Positions 26,226 to 37,392 of a DNA stretch of 64,000 nucleotides are shown here, one piece after another (within the stretch, counting starts at the first letter, position 1; each line of letters starts with the position of its first letter). This DNA is from Devosia ginsengisoli. GTDB taxonomy: Bacteria > Pseudomonadota > Alphaproteobacteria > Rhizobiales > Devosiaceae. The stretch lies in NCBI RefSeq assembly GCF_007859655.1, contig NZ_CP042304.1, forward strand, positions 3,164,501-3,228,500, written 5' to 3'. A program made the translations under genes and the position numbers. The notes below the pieces were generated by a model. It saw only the letters and a list, made by a program, of their open reading frames with translations, was not told the origin of the DNA and made no database searches.

Positions 26226-26467
26226 GCCGGGACTTGCTCGGACGGCGCGATCGCAGACCCTAGCAGTTAGCCGTAGCACCCCGCCCAAACGCCTCGTCCG
26301 CTCGACCCGGAGCGGAGCGCGACCCCCACTCCCCCGGCTGGCTTCCGGACGCCCGTCGCTGCAGCGCCGCCCGTATCCCGGAAGATGGGGAGGATGATAT
26401 GCGCGGTTTTGGCGAGGGGGATAAGATGGGTAAGTGGACACCTTGTCCTTTCCACCCACGGTCGCTT

Positions 26468-26540
26468 CCCCCGGACTTGATCCGGGGGTCTCTCGCCGCC
26501 TGTGCAGTGTGGAGAGTGACCCGCGGATCAAGTCCGCGGG
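26468..26540. repeat. Pair of REP-like palindromes
   Basis: Two palindromes share the core: CCCCCGGA-CTTGA-TCCGGGGG (26468-26488) and CCCGCGGA-TCAAG-TCCGCGGG (26520-26540). The centres CTTGA and TCAAG are complementary, so the whole unit could also fold as one long hairpin. Such elements are scattered between genes in many alphaproteobacteria. Confidence 0.75.
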
Positions 26541-26652
26541 AGGCGCCGGTGGGTTGGCTAGATGCTGCCAACCGTGGCTTTCTTTCCATCCCCGAGGTGA
26601 TGCGGTGGGAGCGCGATACACCTTGCGGCTGTGGCGCGATCTCGAGATGGGT

Positions 26653-26669
26653 CCCGGCTCAAGGCCGGG
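26653..26669. repeat. Short palindrome CCCGGC-TCAAG-GCCGGG
   Basis: A third copy of the TCAAG-centred palindrome type in this gap. It is flanked by TGGGT and ATGACA, as in the widespread intergenic element of alphaproteobacteria. Confidence 0.65.
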
Positions 26670-26705
26670 ATGACATCGGGGTGGGGTGGAATGGTGCCCC
26701 AGCCT

Positions 26706-26746
26706 GAAAAATCAAAGACCCGGCCATGACAGCAGTCATGACCGGG
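26706..26746 (-). terminator. Terminator of the ATP synthase operon
   Basis: Read on the minus strand, CCCGGTCATGAC pairs with GTCATGGCCGGG (12 bp including one G-U) over a 4-base loop, then TCTTTGATTTTT. It lies 27 bases after atpC. Confidence 0.88.
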
Positions 26747-26773
26747 CCTGAAATCTTGCCTTGGCGAAATGTC

Positions 26774-27196
26774 CTAGTGGACGTGGCCCTGGTTGAGCTG
26801 GCCGGCTTCGATGGCCAGGTTCAGCAGCGCGCTGACCACTTCCTGGGCGTAGGACTTGTCTTCCGGCGTCGCGGCGGCGGCCAGTTCGGCCTCGGCCGCC
26901 TTGATCTGCGCAGCGAGGTCGGCATGGTCGAATTCAGCAACCGGCACCGAACGCTCGGCCAGGATGGTCAGGCCATCAGGCGAGACATCGGCAAAGCCGC
27001 CCTTGACGAAGAAGATCGAGTCCTGCCCGTTCTGGTTGACCGTGATGAAGCCGGGGCGCAGCGTCGTCATGAACGGCGCATGGTCGTCCATCACGGTGAA
27101 ATAGCCCTCGGTGCCCGGAACGGTGACCGAGGTCACGACTTCCGACAGCACCAGCCGCTCGGGCGACACGATCTCGATCTTGAGGCCTTCAGCCAT
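26774..27196 (-). CDS. atpC: F1 ATP synthase epsilon subunit
   Basis: This 140-residue central-stalk subunit has the N-terminal beta sandwich (LKIEIVSPERLVLSEVVTSVTVPGTEG, shown here in two blocks: the opening strand and the VPGTEGYFTVM motif). A C-terminal helical part follows, shorter than in E. coli and ending in a His-containing tail. The ATG at 27196 is used because the upstream in-frame ATG at 27244 adds unrelated residues. It is the last gene of atpHAGDC and ends at the operon terminator. Confidence 0.95.
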   Translation of the reverse strand: MAEGLKIEIVSPERLVLSEVVTSVTVPGTEGYFTVMDDHAPFMTTLRPGFITVNQNGQDSIFFVKGGFADVSPDGLTILAERSVPVAEFDHADLAAQIKAAEAELAAAATPEDKSYAQEVVSALLNLAIEAGQLNQGHVH

Positions 27197-27282
27197 ACTT
27201 TTGGTCCTTTGGCACTGGAGCCCGGAACGATATCCAGGCTCCACTACGAGATAGCACCCGGGCCGTGGCCCGGGCTATTGCA

Positions 27283-28737
<1,455 letters not shown>

Positions 28738-29625
28738 TTAGAGCGCTTCCGCGCCCGAAATGATTTCGATGAGTTCTTTGGTGATCTGGGCCTGGCGCTG
28801 GCGGTTGTAGCTCAACTGCAGCTGGCCGATCATTTCGCCGGCATTCCGGGTCGCATTGTCCATGGCGGACATCTGCGCGCCATAGAACGAGGCGGAGTTT
28901 TCCAGCAGCGCCTTGAGGATCTGCACCGCGATATTGCGCGGCAGCAGGTCTTCGACAATGGCTTCTTCGCTCGGCTCGTATTCGTAGGGCACCGCCGCAA
29001 CATCCGCCGCCGCTTCGCCCTCGGCCTTTTCCAGCTTGGCCGGAATCAGCTGCTGGGCCGTCGGCACCTGGCTGATCACGCTGCCGAACTTGGCGAAATA
29101 GAGCGTCGCCACGTCGAATTCGCCGGCATTGAACATCTCCAGCACCTTGTCCGCGACCTGCTGGGCCTGGGTGAACCCGACCTGCTTGATCTCGCGGAAA
29201 TTGAAGGTGTCGACGATATTGCTCGGATACTGGCGGCGCAGGATATCGTGGCCCTTGCGGCCCACGGTGAGAATCTTGACCGTCTTGCCCTGGCTCAGCA
29301 GCTTGGCGGCATGTTCGCGCGCCAGCCGGGCGATCGAGGAGTTGAAACCGCCGGCCAGGCCGCGCTCGCCGGTGGCAACCACCAGCAGATGCACCTGGTC
29401 CTTGCCCGTACCGCCGAGCAGCACGGGGGCATTTTCCTGACCGTCATAGACCGCGCCGAGCGCGGCCAGCACCTTGCCCATGCGTTCGGCATAGGGGCGC
29501 GCCGCTTCGGCCGCTTCCTGGGCGCGACGGAGCTTGGCCGCCGCGACCATCTGCATGGCCTTGGTGATCTTCTGGGTCGATTTGACCGAGTCGATCCGGT
29601 TCTTGAGGTCCTTTAGCGAAGCCAT
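28738..29625 (-). CDS. atpG: F1 ATP synthase gamma subunit
   Basis: This 295-residue rotor subunit has the N-terminal helix [20 protein letters not shown] with [15 protein letters not shown], the central GLAGGFNSS block, and the C-terminal helix with [20 protein letters not shown]. The segment around 200-220 is Ala/Glu-rich and a little longer than in E. coli, as usual in alphaproteobacteria. It is 24 bases downstream of atpA. Confidence 0.97.
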   Translation of the reverse strand: MASLKDLKNRIDSVKSTQKITKAMQMVAAAKLRRAQEAAEAARPYAERMGKVLAALGAVYDGQENAPVLLGGTGKDQVHLLVVATGERGLAGGFNSSIARLAREHAAKLLSQGKTVKILTVGRKGHDILRRQYPSNIVDTFNFREIKQVGFTQAQQVADKVLEMFNAGEFDVATLYFAKFGSVISQVPTAQQLIPAKLEKAEGEAAADVAAVPYEYEPSEEAIVEDLLPRNIAVQILKALLENSASFYGAQMSAMDNATRNAGEMIGQLQLSYNRQRQAQITKELIEIISGAEAL

Positions 29626-29649
29626 GGGCTTGTCGCCTCCATGATGGCC

Positions 29650-31185
<1,536 letters not shown>

Positions 31186-31746
31186 TTATCCGACCTCTTT
31201 CATGGCGATCTTCATCGCGGTCAATTTCGTCTTGAGGGAAGAGTCGATCATCTGCGATCCGACCTTCACCTGAAGGCCGCCGATCAACGACGGGTCGACA
31301 AACTGGTTGAGCGTCACGGTCTTGCCGATCTTGCTCTTGAGGGTGGCAGCCAGCGACTTGACCTGCGCAGCGCTGAGCGGGCTGGCCGAGGTCACATCGG
31401 CGGTCATTTCGCCACGCGCCTGGGCGGCCAGCTCGCGGAAGCCCACGATGATGGCATCGAGCGCGAACAGGCGGCCGTTGCGGGCGATGAGCTTGAGGAA
31501 ATTGGCGACCAGCGGATTGGTCTTGGACTTGCCGAGCAACGCATCGAGCGCCTTGGCCTTGTCGTCGGCAGCAATCACCGGCGAACGCAGGAAGCGCGCG
31601 AAATCGGCGCTTTCCCCGATCAGGCGGGACACGTCCGAAAGCGACGTTTCCACCGATGCCAACTGGTTCTCGCTCTCAGCGAGATCGAACAGCGCCGACG
31701 CATATGGCCGGGCGATCTGGGTAAGCACTGAATTCTGCGCTGCCAA
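31186..31746 (-). CDS. atpH: F1 ATP synthase delta subunit
   Basis: This 186-residue peripheral-stalk subunit has the N-terminal helical domain opening IARPYASALFDLAE and the C-terminal motif DPSLIGGLQVKVGSQMIDSSL. It uses a TTG start at 31746 with GAGGG 10 bases upstream. It is the first gene of the F1 operon; the Fo genes are elsewhere, as is normal for alphaproteobacteria. The preceding 274 bases (31747-32020) hold its promoter region and no gene. Confidence 0.96.
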   Translation of the reverse strand: MAAQNSVLTQIARPYASALFDLAESENQLASVETSLSDVSRLIGESADFARFLRSPVIAADDKAKALDALLGKSKTNPLVANFLKLIARNGRLFALDAIIVGFRELAAQARGEMTADVTSASPLSAAQVKSLAATLKSKIGKTVTLNQFVDPSLIGGLQVKVGSQMIDSSLKTKLTAMKIAMKEVG

Positions 31747-32020
31747 TGCCGCTACACCCTCTTGGTTGCCTGCCCGCTCCTCCGCCCTGTTTTCTCTGGG
31801 AAACCCGGGCGGTTGCCGACGTATAGTCTTGTCTGGGAAAGAGGCCGTCCGGAGACCCCTTCAAAGTCGCGCTCGCTCTAGCACAAGCCCCGCGCGGCTT
31901 GCAAGACATGCGGGCGCGATTCAAATGCGGCGAAAGTGTCGCAGGGGAGAGGCGTGTCGAGGACGACGCCCGGTGGAGCGATTTGAGGCGAGAAGGCCAG
32001 GGGCTGCGCCCGAATGGCGT

Positions 32021-32302
32021 CTAGGCCGACTTCTTGCGCTTGAGGCTTTCGGCCAGCACGGCGTTGATGCGGGTCTGCCAGCCGGGGCCGTCCGCCTTAA
32101 AGCCGGCGACGACATCGGGATCGAGCCGCAGGCTGACCGAAATCTTCGGCGCCTCTGATTTGGGGCGGCCGGGCAGTGGCAAGCCACGCTCGGCAAAGAA
32201 CTGCTTAGCCGGAATGGACCGGCGAATGGCCTCTTCGGTCAGCTCGGGATTTTCGTCGTCGGGTACGCCGTAGCGGCGTTTCTCAGGCTTGGGGTGGTCC
32301 AT
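32021..32302 (-). CDS. brnA: BrnA-type antitoxin
   Basis: This 93-residue protein has a flexible N-terminus (EEAIRRSIPAKQFFAERG) and a C-terminal ribbon-helix-helix segment (ISVSLRLDPDVVAGFKADG, then WQTRINAVLAESL) typical of BrnA antitoxins, which neutralise BrnT and repress the operon. Its start overlaps the end of brnT by 20 bases. The toxin-first order is characteristic of BrnT/BrnA. Confidence 0.88.
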   Translation of the reverse strand: MDHPKPEKRRYGVPDDENPELTEEAIRRSIPAKQFFAERGLPLPGRPKSEAPKISVSLRLDPDVVAGFKADGPGWQTRINAVLAESLKRKKSA

Positions 32303-32558
32303 AGCGCCTTTCCTCCTTTCGGTTGAACTCGCGGACGCTGATTATGCGAATGATGGGGCCTCGGAAGGTGAACACAATCGAGTATCCCACACCGTCTTCG
32401 GCGTAGCCACGAGCCAGAAAGCGATCTTCGCCATAGTCGTGCCGGTTGTCCGGTTCGATTATGGCGCCGGCCCAGTTGAACATGTACGCTAGGTCAAACC
32501 CGACCCGGTGCTTGACCAGATTTGTCCGATTCTTGGTCTCGTCCCATTCGAATTCCAT
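32283..32558 (-). CDS. brnT: BrnT-type ribonuclease toxin
   Basis: This 91-residue protein is of the BrnT family, ribonucleases with a RelE-like fold. Motifs are FEWDETKNRTNLVKHRVGFD and the late IIRIISVREFNRKEERRYG, which carries the conserved Arg, Ser and Glu-Arg residues. GAGGGGG lies 6 bases before the ATG. The promoter and a palindromic operator are directly upstream. Confidence 0.9.
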   Translation of the reverse strand: MEFEWDETKNRTNLVKHRVGFDLAYMFNWAGAIIEPDNRHDYGEDRFLARGYAEDGVGYSIVFTFRGPIIRIISVREFNRKEERRYGPPQA

Positions 32559-32569
32559 CGAGCCCCCTC

Positions 32570-32598
32570 AATGTAGTCCGTCATGCCGTCAGTGTCAA
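32570..32598 (-). promoter_or_regulatory. Sigma70 promoter of brnTA
   Basis: On the minus strand TTGACA (32593-32598) and TACATT (32570-32575) are 17 bases apart. This is an exact -35 element and a good -10 element. Confidence 0.8.
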
Positions 32599-32618
32599 TT
32601 TTTGTATATACAGAAATT
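32597..32618. promoter_or_regulatory. 22-bp palindrome, candidate BrnA operator
   Basis: AATTTTTGTAT and ATACAGAAATT are inverted copies with one mismatch; the perfect centre is TGTATATACA. The palindrome overlaps the brnTA -35 element and the priA stop codon. It is AT-rich against a GC-rich background, as autoregulated toxin-antitoxin operators often are. Confidence 0.6.
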
Positions 32619-34806
32619 ACATGAAGCTCATCGGGTCGATATCCACCTGGACCTTGAGATTGCCGGTGACCTTTTCGGCCGAGCCGAGCCAGAAGCGGAC
32701 ATAGCCGGAGAGGTCGAAATCCTTGCCGGACTGCGCCAGCAGTCGCACGCGGTGGCGGCCGCGGACCATGGCGACCGGGGCGTCGGCGGGGCCGAACAGG
32801 CGCACGCTATCGGCCATGGGAGCGGCCGAGAGCAGCTTTTTGGCGAAACCCATCGCCACTTCATGCTCGTTGGCCGAGACGATGAGCGCCGCCAGCCGGC
32901 CGAAGGGCGGCAATCCGCCGGCTTCGCGGGCCAGCAGTTCATGGGCGTAGAAGGCCTCGCGGTCGCCGGTGACCATGGCGCGCATCACAGGGTGGTCAGG
33001 GTGATAGGTCTGCAGGAACGCCTTGCCGGTCTTGGACGCACGGCCGGCGCGGCCCGCCACCTGGGTCAGGATCTGGAAGGTCTTTTCGGCGGCGCGCGGA
33101 TCACCATGCGCCAGGCCCAGATCGGCATCGAGCACGCCGACGACAGAGAGCTTTTCGAAATGGTGGCCCTTGGAGACCAACTGGGTGCCGATGATGAGGT
33201 CGAACTCGCCCCGCTCGATCTCGGCGAAGCGCTCGCGCAGCTGGGCATTGCTGCCCATGTCGGAGGAGAGGATGACCCGCCGCGCATCGGGGAAGCGGGC
33301 GGCCGCTTCCTCAGCAACACGCTCGATGCCGGGACCGACGGCGGTGAGGCTCTCGGTATCGCCGCACTGGCCGCAGACTTTGGGCGTGCGCACTTCGTGA
33401 CCGCAATGGTGGCACATGAGCACGCCGCGGAAGCGGTGCTCCACCATCCAGGCGGAGCAGTCAGGGCATTGATATTGATGGCCGCAGGAGCGGCACAGCG
33501 TCAGCGGGGCATAGCCGCGCCGGTTGAGGAACAGCAAAGCCTGCTCGCCCCGGTCCAGCGCGGCGAAGACTTCGCGCGCCAGTTGCGGGGCGATCCACTG
33601 GCCTTTTTCCGGGCCATTCACCCGCATGTCAATGGCCGTGACATTGGGCATGGCGGCTTCGGCGAAGCGCGAGGTCAGCAGCACATGGGCGTAGCGCCCG
33701 GCATTGGCATTGTTGCGCGTTTCGACCGACGGCGTGGCCGAGGAGAGAATGACGCGGGCATTGCTGAGATGGGCGCGCACCACGGCCATGTCGCGGGCGT
33801 GGTAATTGACCCCGTCGGACTGCTTGTAGGCGCCGTCATGCTCTTCATCGAGCACCAGCATGCCCAGTTCGCGGAAGGGCAGGAACAGTGCCGAGCGGGC
33901 GCCGACCACCGCGCGCACCGAACCATCGAGCACACCGCGCCAGACCTTGGCCCGTTGCGCCGGGGTCATGTCGGAATGCCATTCGGCGGGCCTGGTGCCG
34001 AAGCGGCGGGTAAAGCGGGCGATGAACGTGTTGGTGAGGGCAATTTCGGGCAGCAGGATCAGCGCCTGTCGCCCGGCCCGCAATGTCTCGGCCACTGCCT
34101 CGAAGAACACTTCGGTCTTGCCGCCGCCGGTGACGCCATCGAGCAAAGCGACGCCGAATTGATGCGGATCGAGCGCGGTGATCTCGTCCAGCGCCTGTTG
34201 CTGGGCCGGCGACAGCGTGGCGATGGCCGCATCGGGATCGGGCGGCAGCACGACGGGTGGCGGCGGCATTTCGAGCCGTTGCACCGCCCCTGCCCGCTCC
34301 AGCCCGTCGATGACGGACGGCGAAACGCCGGTGGCGCCGATCAGCGCGGCCTTGGGCCAGGCCATGTCGTCCAGCAGCGTATCGAGCACGCGCAGCCGGG
34401 CCGGGGTGAGCTTTTCCGGCTCATGGCCGGTGCGGCGATAGGCGATGACCGGCCGGGGCGCATCGAGCGCTTCGGTCGAGCGCAGGACAGCGCGCAGCAC
34501 CATGCCAGGGGTGGCGAGCGTGTAGCGGGACACCCAATCCACCAGCTTGAGCAATTCCTCGCTGAGCGGGGGAATGTCGTAGACCTGGGCGATATCGCGC
34601 AGCCGGTTATGCGCCACCATGTCCTTGGGCGCACCCCAGACCACGCCCAAAGTCAGCCGCGGGCCCAGCGGCACGGCCACGATCGAGCCGCGCGTCACCA
34701 CCATGCCCGGTGGAACGCGATAGCTATAGGGGGTCTCTACCGCGACCCCCACCATGACGGCGACGATATCTGGACGCTCTTTCATTTGTGCCCGTTCTGT
34801 TCGCAT
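32617..34806 (-). CDS. priA: Primosomal replication restart helicase PriA
   Basis: This 729-residue 3'-to-5' DNA helicase restarts stalled forks. It has the N-terminal 3'-end-binding domain (VAVPLGPRLTLGVVWG), helicase motif I GVTGGGKTEV (Gly in place of the usual Ser), motif II DEEHD, and a zinc-binding module with four CxxC pairs (CRSC, CPDC, CHHC, CGQC), followed by IGTQLVSKGHHF and QVAGRAGR. A second ATG at 34785 could also be the start. The neighbourhood with atpH and xerC is conserved in this order. Confidence 0.96.
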   Translation of the reverse strand: MRTERAQMKERPDIVAVMVGVAVETPYSYRVPPGMVVTRGSIVAVPLGPRLTLGVVWGAPKDMVAHNRLRDIAQVYDIPPLSEELLKLVDWVSRYTLATPGMVLRAVLRSTEALDAPRPVIAYRRTGHEPEKLTPARLRVLDTLLDDMAWPKAALIGATGVSPSVIDGLERAGAVQRLEMPPPPVVLPPDPDAAIATLSPAQQQALDEITALDPHQFGVALLDGVTGGGKTEVFFEAVAETLRAGRQALILLPEIALTNTFIARFTRRFGTRPAEWHSDMTPAQRAKVWRGVLDGSVRAVVGARSALFLPFRELGMLVLDEEHDGAYKQSDGVNYHARDMAVVRAHLSNARVILSSATPSVETRNNANAGRYAHVLLTSRFAEAAMPNVTAIDMRVNGPEKGQWIAPQLAREVFAALDRGEQALLFLNRRGYAPLTLCRSCGHQYQCPDCSAWMVEHRFRGVLMCHHCGHEVRTPKVCGQCGDTESLTAVGPGIERVAEEAAARFPDARRVILSSDMGSNAQLRERFAEIERGEFDLIIGTQLVSKGHHFEKLSVVGVLDADLGLAHGDPRAAEKTFQILTQVAGRAGRASKTGKAFLQTYHPDHPVMRAMVTGDREAFYAHELLAREAGGLPPFGRLAALIVSANEHEVAMGFAKKLLSAAPMADSVRLFGPADAPVAMVRGRHRVRLLAQSGKDFDLSGYVRFWLGSAEKVTGNLKVQVDIDPMSFM

Positions 34807-34857
34807 CCGAACATAGGGAGCGCAAGTGATTCTGCCAGCCCCGCCTGTCGAAACGCG

Positions 34858-35532
34858 TTAGGCGACGACGAGCGTCGAGCCGGTCTTTACCGCGTCATGC
34901 AGGTGGATGATGTCCTGCTGCAGCAGGCGCACGCAGCCGCTCGACACCGCCTGCCCGATGGTGCGCTCGTCGGGATTGCCGTGAATGCGGTAGATCGTGT
35001 CGACATTGCCCTGGTGGATATAGAGCGTGCGCGCGCCCAGGGGGTTGTCGATACCCGGCGCCATGCCGTGACGATAGGGTTCCAGCTCGGGCTGGCGGTC
35101 GATCATCTCGGAGGGCGGCGTCCATTTCGGCCAGGCGCGCTTGTAGGCGATATGGGCACGCCCCGACCAGGCAAAGCCGTCGCGGCCGATGCCCACGCCA
35201 TAGCGCGTCGCCATGCCATCACTGCCCACATGGTAGAGGAAGCGGCTGGCCGTATCGACGACGACAGTGCCGGGCTTCTCGCCGGTTGGGTCGATGACCT
35301 GCTGGCGCCAGTAGATCGGATCGACCAGCGACATATCGGCAGCGCGCAGCGGGAAAGGCTCGTCATAGACCGGGCCATACATCAGCTGCACATCGGCAGG
35401 AACCGCGTGGCGGACCGGGGCGGCTGGCACGGTGGCACGCGGGCTCGTGGTAGCGCAGCCCGCAAGGGCGAGGGCGGAAAGGCTGGCGGCGCCGGCCATG
35501 AACTGGCGGCGGCCAAGGGAAAGACTGGTCAT
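34858..35532 (-). CDS. L,D-transpeptidase (YkuD), Tat/lipoprotein signal
   Basis: This 224-residue envelope enzyme makes 3-3 peptidoglycan cross-links or attaches proteins to the wall. The N-terminus combines a twin-Arg motif (LGRRQFMAG) with a lipobox (LALAGC), so it is probably a Tat-exported lipoprotein. The YkuD domain has the catalytic IHGN...SSGCVRL motif with the nucleophile Cys. The ATG at 35532 is chosen because the signal starts there. It is next to priA (51-base gap) but probably a separate unit. Confidence 0.92.
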   Translation of the reverse strand: MTSLSLGRRQFMAGAASLSALALAGCATTSPRATVPAAPVRHAVPADVQLMYGPVYDEPFPLRAADMSLVDPIYWRQQVIDPTGEKPGTVVVDTASRFLYHVGSDGMATRYGVGIGRDGFAWSGRAHIAYKRAWPKWTPPSEMIDRQPELEPYRHGMAPGIDNPLGARTLYIHQGNVDTIYRIHGNPDERTIGQAVSSGCVRLLQQDIIHLHDAVKTGSTLVVA

Positions 35533-35594
35533 GACAATACTCGGATAGGCGACCGTGTGGTCGCGGACAGGGAAAGTGGTGAAGGCCGAAAAGC

Positions 35595-35912
35595 TCAGGC
35601 CGCTCTTGGCGGCGGCAATTCGGTCTCTGGCTGCGGCGCCGCGAGTGGCAGGACCACGTCGCGCCAGGACCGCTGCCGGATCGAGGGGAAGACCAGCGAC
35701 GCCTGGCTGACCATGACACCGAGATCGGGATGGCAGGGCAGCACGCGCTTGCCGCCCAGCGACTTGCAGGGCTTGATCGCCAAGAGGTTCCCCGATGACG
35801 CATGGACCTGGGTCGATGTCGGCGGATGCGCGCTCACGCCCACTGACAGGCTGGGCGCCGCAAGGGCGACCAGGGCCAGGATGAGGACAGCAATGCCGAG
35901 CAGACGCGTCAT
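35595..35912 (-). CDS. Small secreted hypothetical protein
   Basis: This 105-residue protein has a clear signal peptide (LLGIAVLILALVALAAPSLS). The mature part is basic, with two Cys (KPCKSLGGKRVLPCHPDLG), and ends Pro-rich. It reads in the same direction as the L,D-transpeptidase, 62 bases upstream. AAGG precedes the ATG. Not recognised; codon use and signal peptide support a real gene. Confidence 0.6.
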   Translation of the reverse strand: MTRLLGIAVLILALVALAAPSLSVGVSAHPPTSTQVHASSGNLLAIKPCKSLGGKRVLPCHPDLGVMVSQASLVFPSIRQRSWRDVVLPLAAPQPETELPPPRAA

Positions 35913-36090
35913 GGTCCGGCCTTAGCGCGCCCGCCCCATGCTTGAAAGCCAGCTCACGCCAGCGTGTAGCCCCGCCGCGCATTCGCGCCCCGGCATGGTG
36001 CAATTGCGCCACAGGGCAGGCGTCGGCGACTGCTGACAGGCCCTGTCAGGGACCGGGCGCATCATGCCTATCCAAGCACAGGAGAGTGTC

Positions 36091-36282
36091 ATGACGCAGA
36101 TGATCGATCGCCTGAACCACAGCGACGAACTGGTCGCCATTGCCGAAAAAGCCAGTCTCTATGCCCTGCTGCAGCAAGCTTTGCGCCGCCAGCGCATCCC
36201 GCAGCAAGTGCCGGCGCGGCTCTATGACGATCTGGGCATTCCGCCCAGCCAACGCCCCGATTTCACCCTGCATGTCCGCTAG
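36091..36282 (+). CDS. Small hypothetical protein
   Basis: This 63-residue soluble protein (TQMIDRLNHSDELVAIAEKA start) is mainly helical, with a basic centre (QQALRRQRIPQQV) and a DDLGIPPSQRPDF end. AGGAG stands 5 bases before the ATG, which favours this start over the ATG at 36064. The tail recalls the DxGI motif of small DUF1127-type proteins, but the similarity is too weak to name it. Confidence 0.55.
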   Translation: MTQMIDRLNHSDELVAIAEKASLYALLQQALRRQRIPQQVPARLYDDLGIPPSQRPDFTLHVR

Positions 36283-36342
36283 GGCCCTTGTTTTGTCGCG
36301 TTTCCGAACCGCAAAACCGTGGCCACTTTTGCTGAAAACGCT

Positions 36343-37335
36343 CTAGAAGGAGCCCTTGATTCCCGCGGTGATCTCGGCGCTGCGCAGGCCGGCCGCCGCG
36401 GTAGCTACCGTATTGCTGATCAAGGTATCGGTATTGGCATCGTAGACCTTGGTGTCGCCGCGCTGCTCGAAGACATGGTCATAGCGGGCCGCCAGGGTTA
36501 GCTCGGCATTGCGGCCAAGGGCGAAACCGACATCGACACCAGCAGTGAAGGTGGGCGCGACCCAGAGCGAATCGACGAAACGCAGCGGCGGGATGCGCAG
36601 ATAGTGATCGTCGGTGGCGACGCCGAGGAAGGTCAGCCCGCCCCGCAGCAGCCCGCCGACGCGGAAATTGCCGTAATGCTCCTCGCCATCGACGCCCAGG
36701 AACAGTTCGGGCAGTTGCTGGCGATAGGTGATGCCGGCCACCCCGTCGGGAATACTGCCGGCTATGTCGCGGAAGCCGCCACCGCTGGAATAGGTGTAGG
36801 TGCCGCCATAGGCGGTCCATTGCACGTCGGAATATTTGATGCCGCCATGTGCCCTTATGACCGCACTGCCGTCATTGACCAGCTCGTAGCCCAGGGCCGC
36901 CGCGCCAGTGAAATAATGGTCGAGCCTGGTATCGGGATGCTGGCTGCGATGGGACCAGTTGGCGAAGGTGTCATCACCCTTGAGCCAGTCATAATCTTCC
37001 ATATAGCCGCTGCCGAAACCGGCCACGCTGCCCTCGAGACTGGCGCTGAGGCCGCCGCCGAAATCCACGGCAAGGCTGCCGCGCAGCACTGGTGTCAGGC
37101 TCTGCCAGATCAGGTGGCTGACGGTATAGTCGCCGCTGAGCACCTTCTCATTGCCTTCGAGATACATGAGGCCAAGGCTGGCATTGGCGCGCACCGTATC
37201 GTCCGGGGCGGAGTTCGCCGTGGCGCCGCCGCCCCAATAGGGATCCTGCTGCCACATATCGGGGGACTGGGCCATGGCCTGTGCCGACCCGAACAGCGCC
37301 AGCATGCCGAGGGCGGGAACGAATGAAATGCGCAT
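36343..37335 (-). CDS. Omptin-family outer membrane protease
   Basis: This 330-residue protein has a signal peptide (MLALFGSAQAMAQ) and then a ten-strand-type barrel ending in Phe (ITAGIKGSF). The omptin catalytic Asp pair is present in MEDYDW (Asp114 and Asp116), followed by the family block WSHRSQHPDTRL. The second catalytic dyad is DGEEHY, with His220 at the expected place but Glu218 where OmpT has Asp210. RGDTKVYDANTDT near the end matches the OmpT loop. The ATG at 37335 is used because the signal peptide starts there. Omptins cut between basic residues at the cell surface; they are uncommon in alphaproteobacteria. Confidence 0.85.
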   Translation of the reverse strand: MRISFVPALGMLALFGSAQAMAQSPDMWQQDPYWGGGATANSAPDDTVRANASLGLMYLEGNEKVLSGDYTVSHLIWQSLTPVLRGSLAVDFGGGLSASLEGSVAGFGSGYMEDYDWLKGDDTFANWSHRSQHPDTRLDHYFTGAAALGYELVNDGSAVIRAHGGIKYSDVQWTAYGGTYTYSSGGGFRDIAGSIPDGVAGITYRQQLPELFLGVDGEEHYGNFRVGGLLRGGLTFLGVATDDHYLRIPPLRFVDSLWVAPTFTAGVDVGFALGRNAELTLAARYDHVFEQRGDTKVYDANTDTLISNTVATAAAGLRSAEITAGIKGSF

Positions 37336-37392
37336 CGGCTCGGTCTCCTTTGCAACGAGCATGGCCGGGTCGGGGTTAAGGTTGGGTTTACC

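Noticed and set aside
26263..26707. ORFs of about 100 codons in the gap before the ATP synthase operon
   Set aside because: They run through the palindromic repeats and have repeat-derived composition; no supporting ribosome site.
32446..35925. Open frame of 1159 codons on the plus strand
   Set aside because: It runs antisense to priA and the L,D-transpeptidase and has His/Arg/Gly-rich composition typical of a shadow frame in high-GC DNA.
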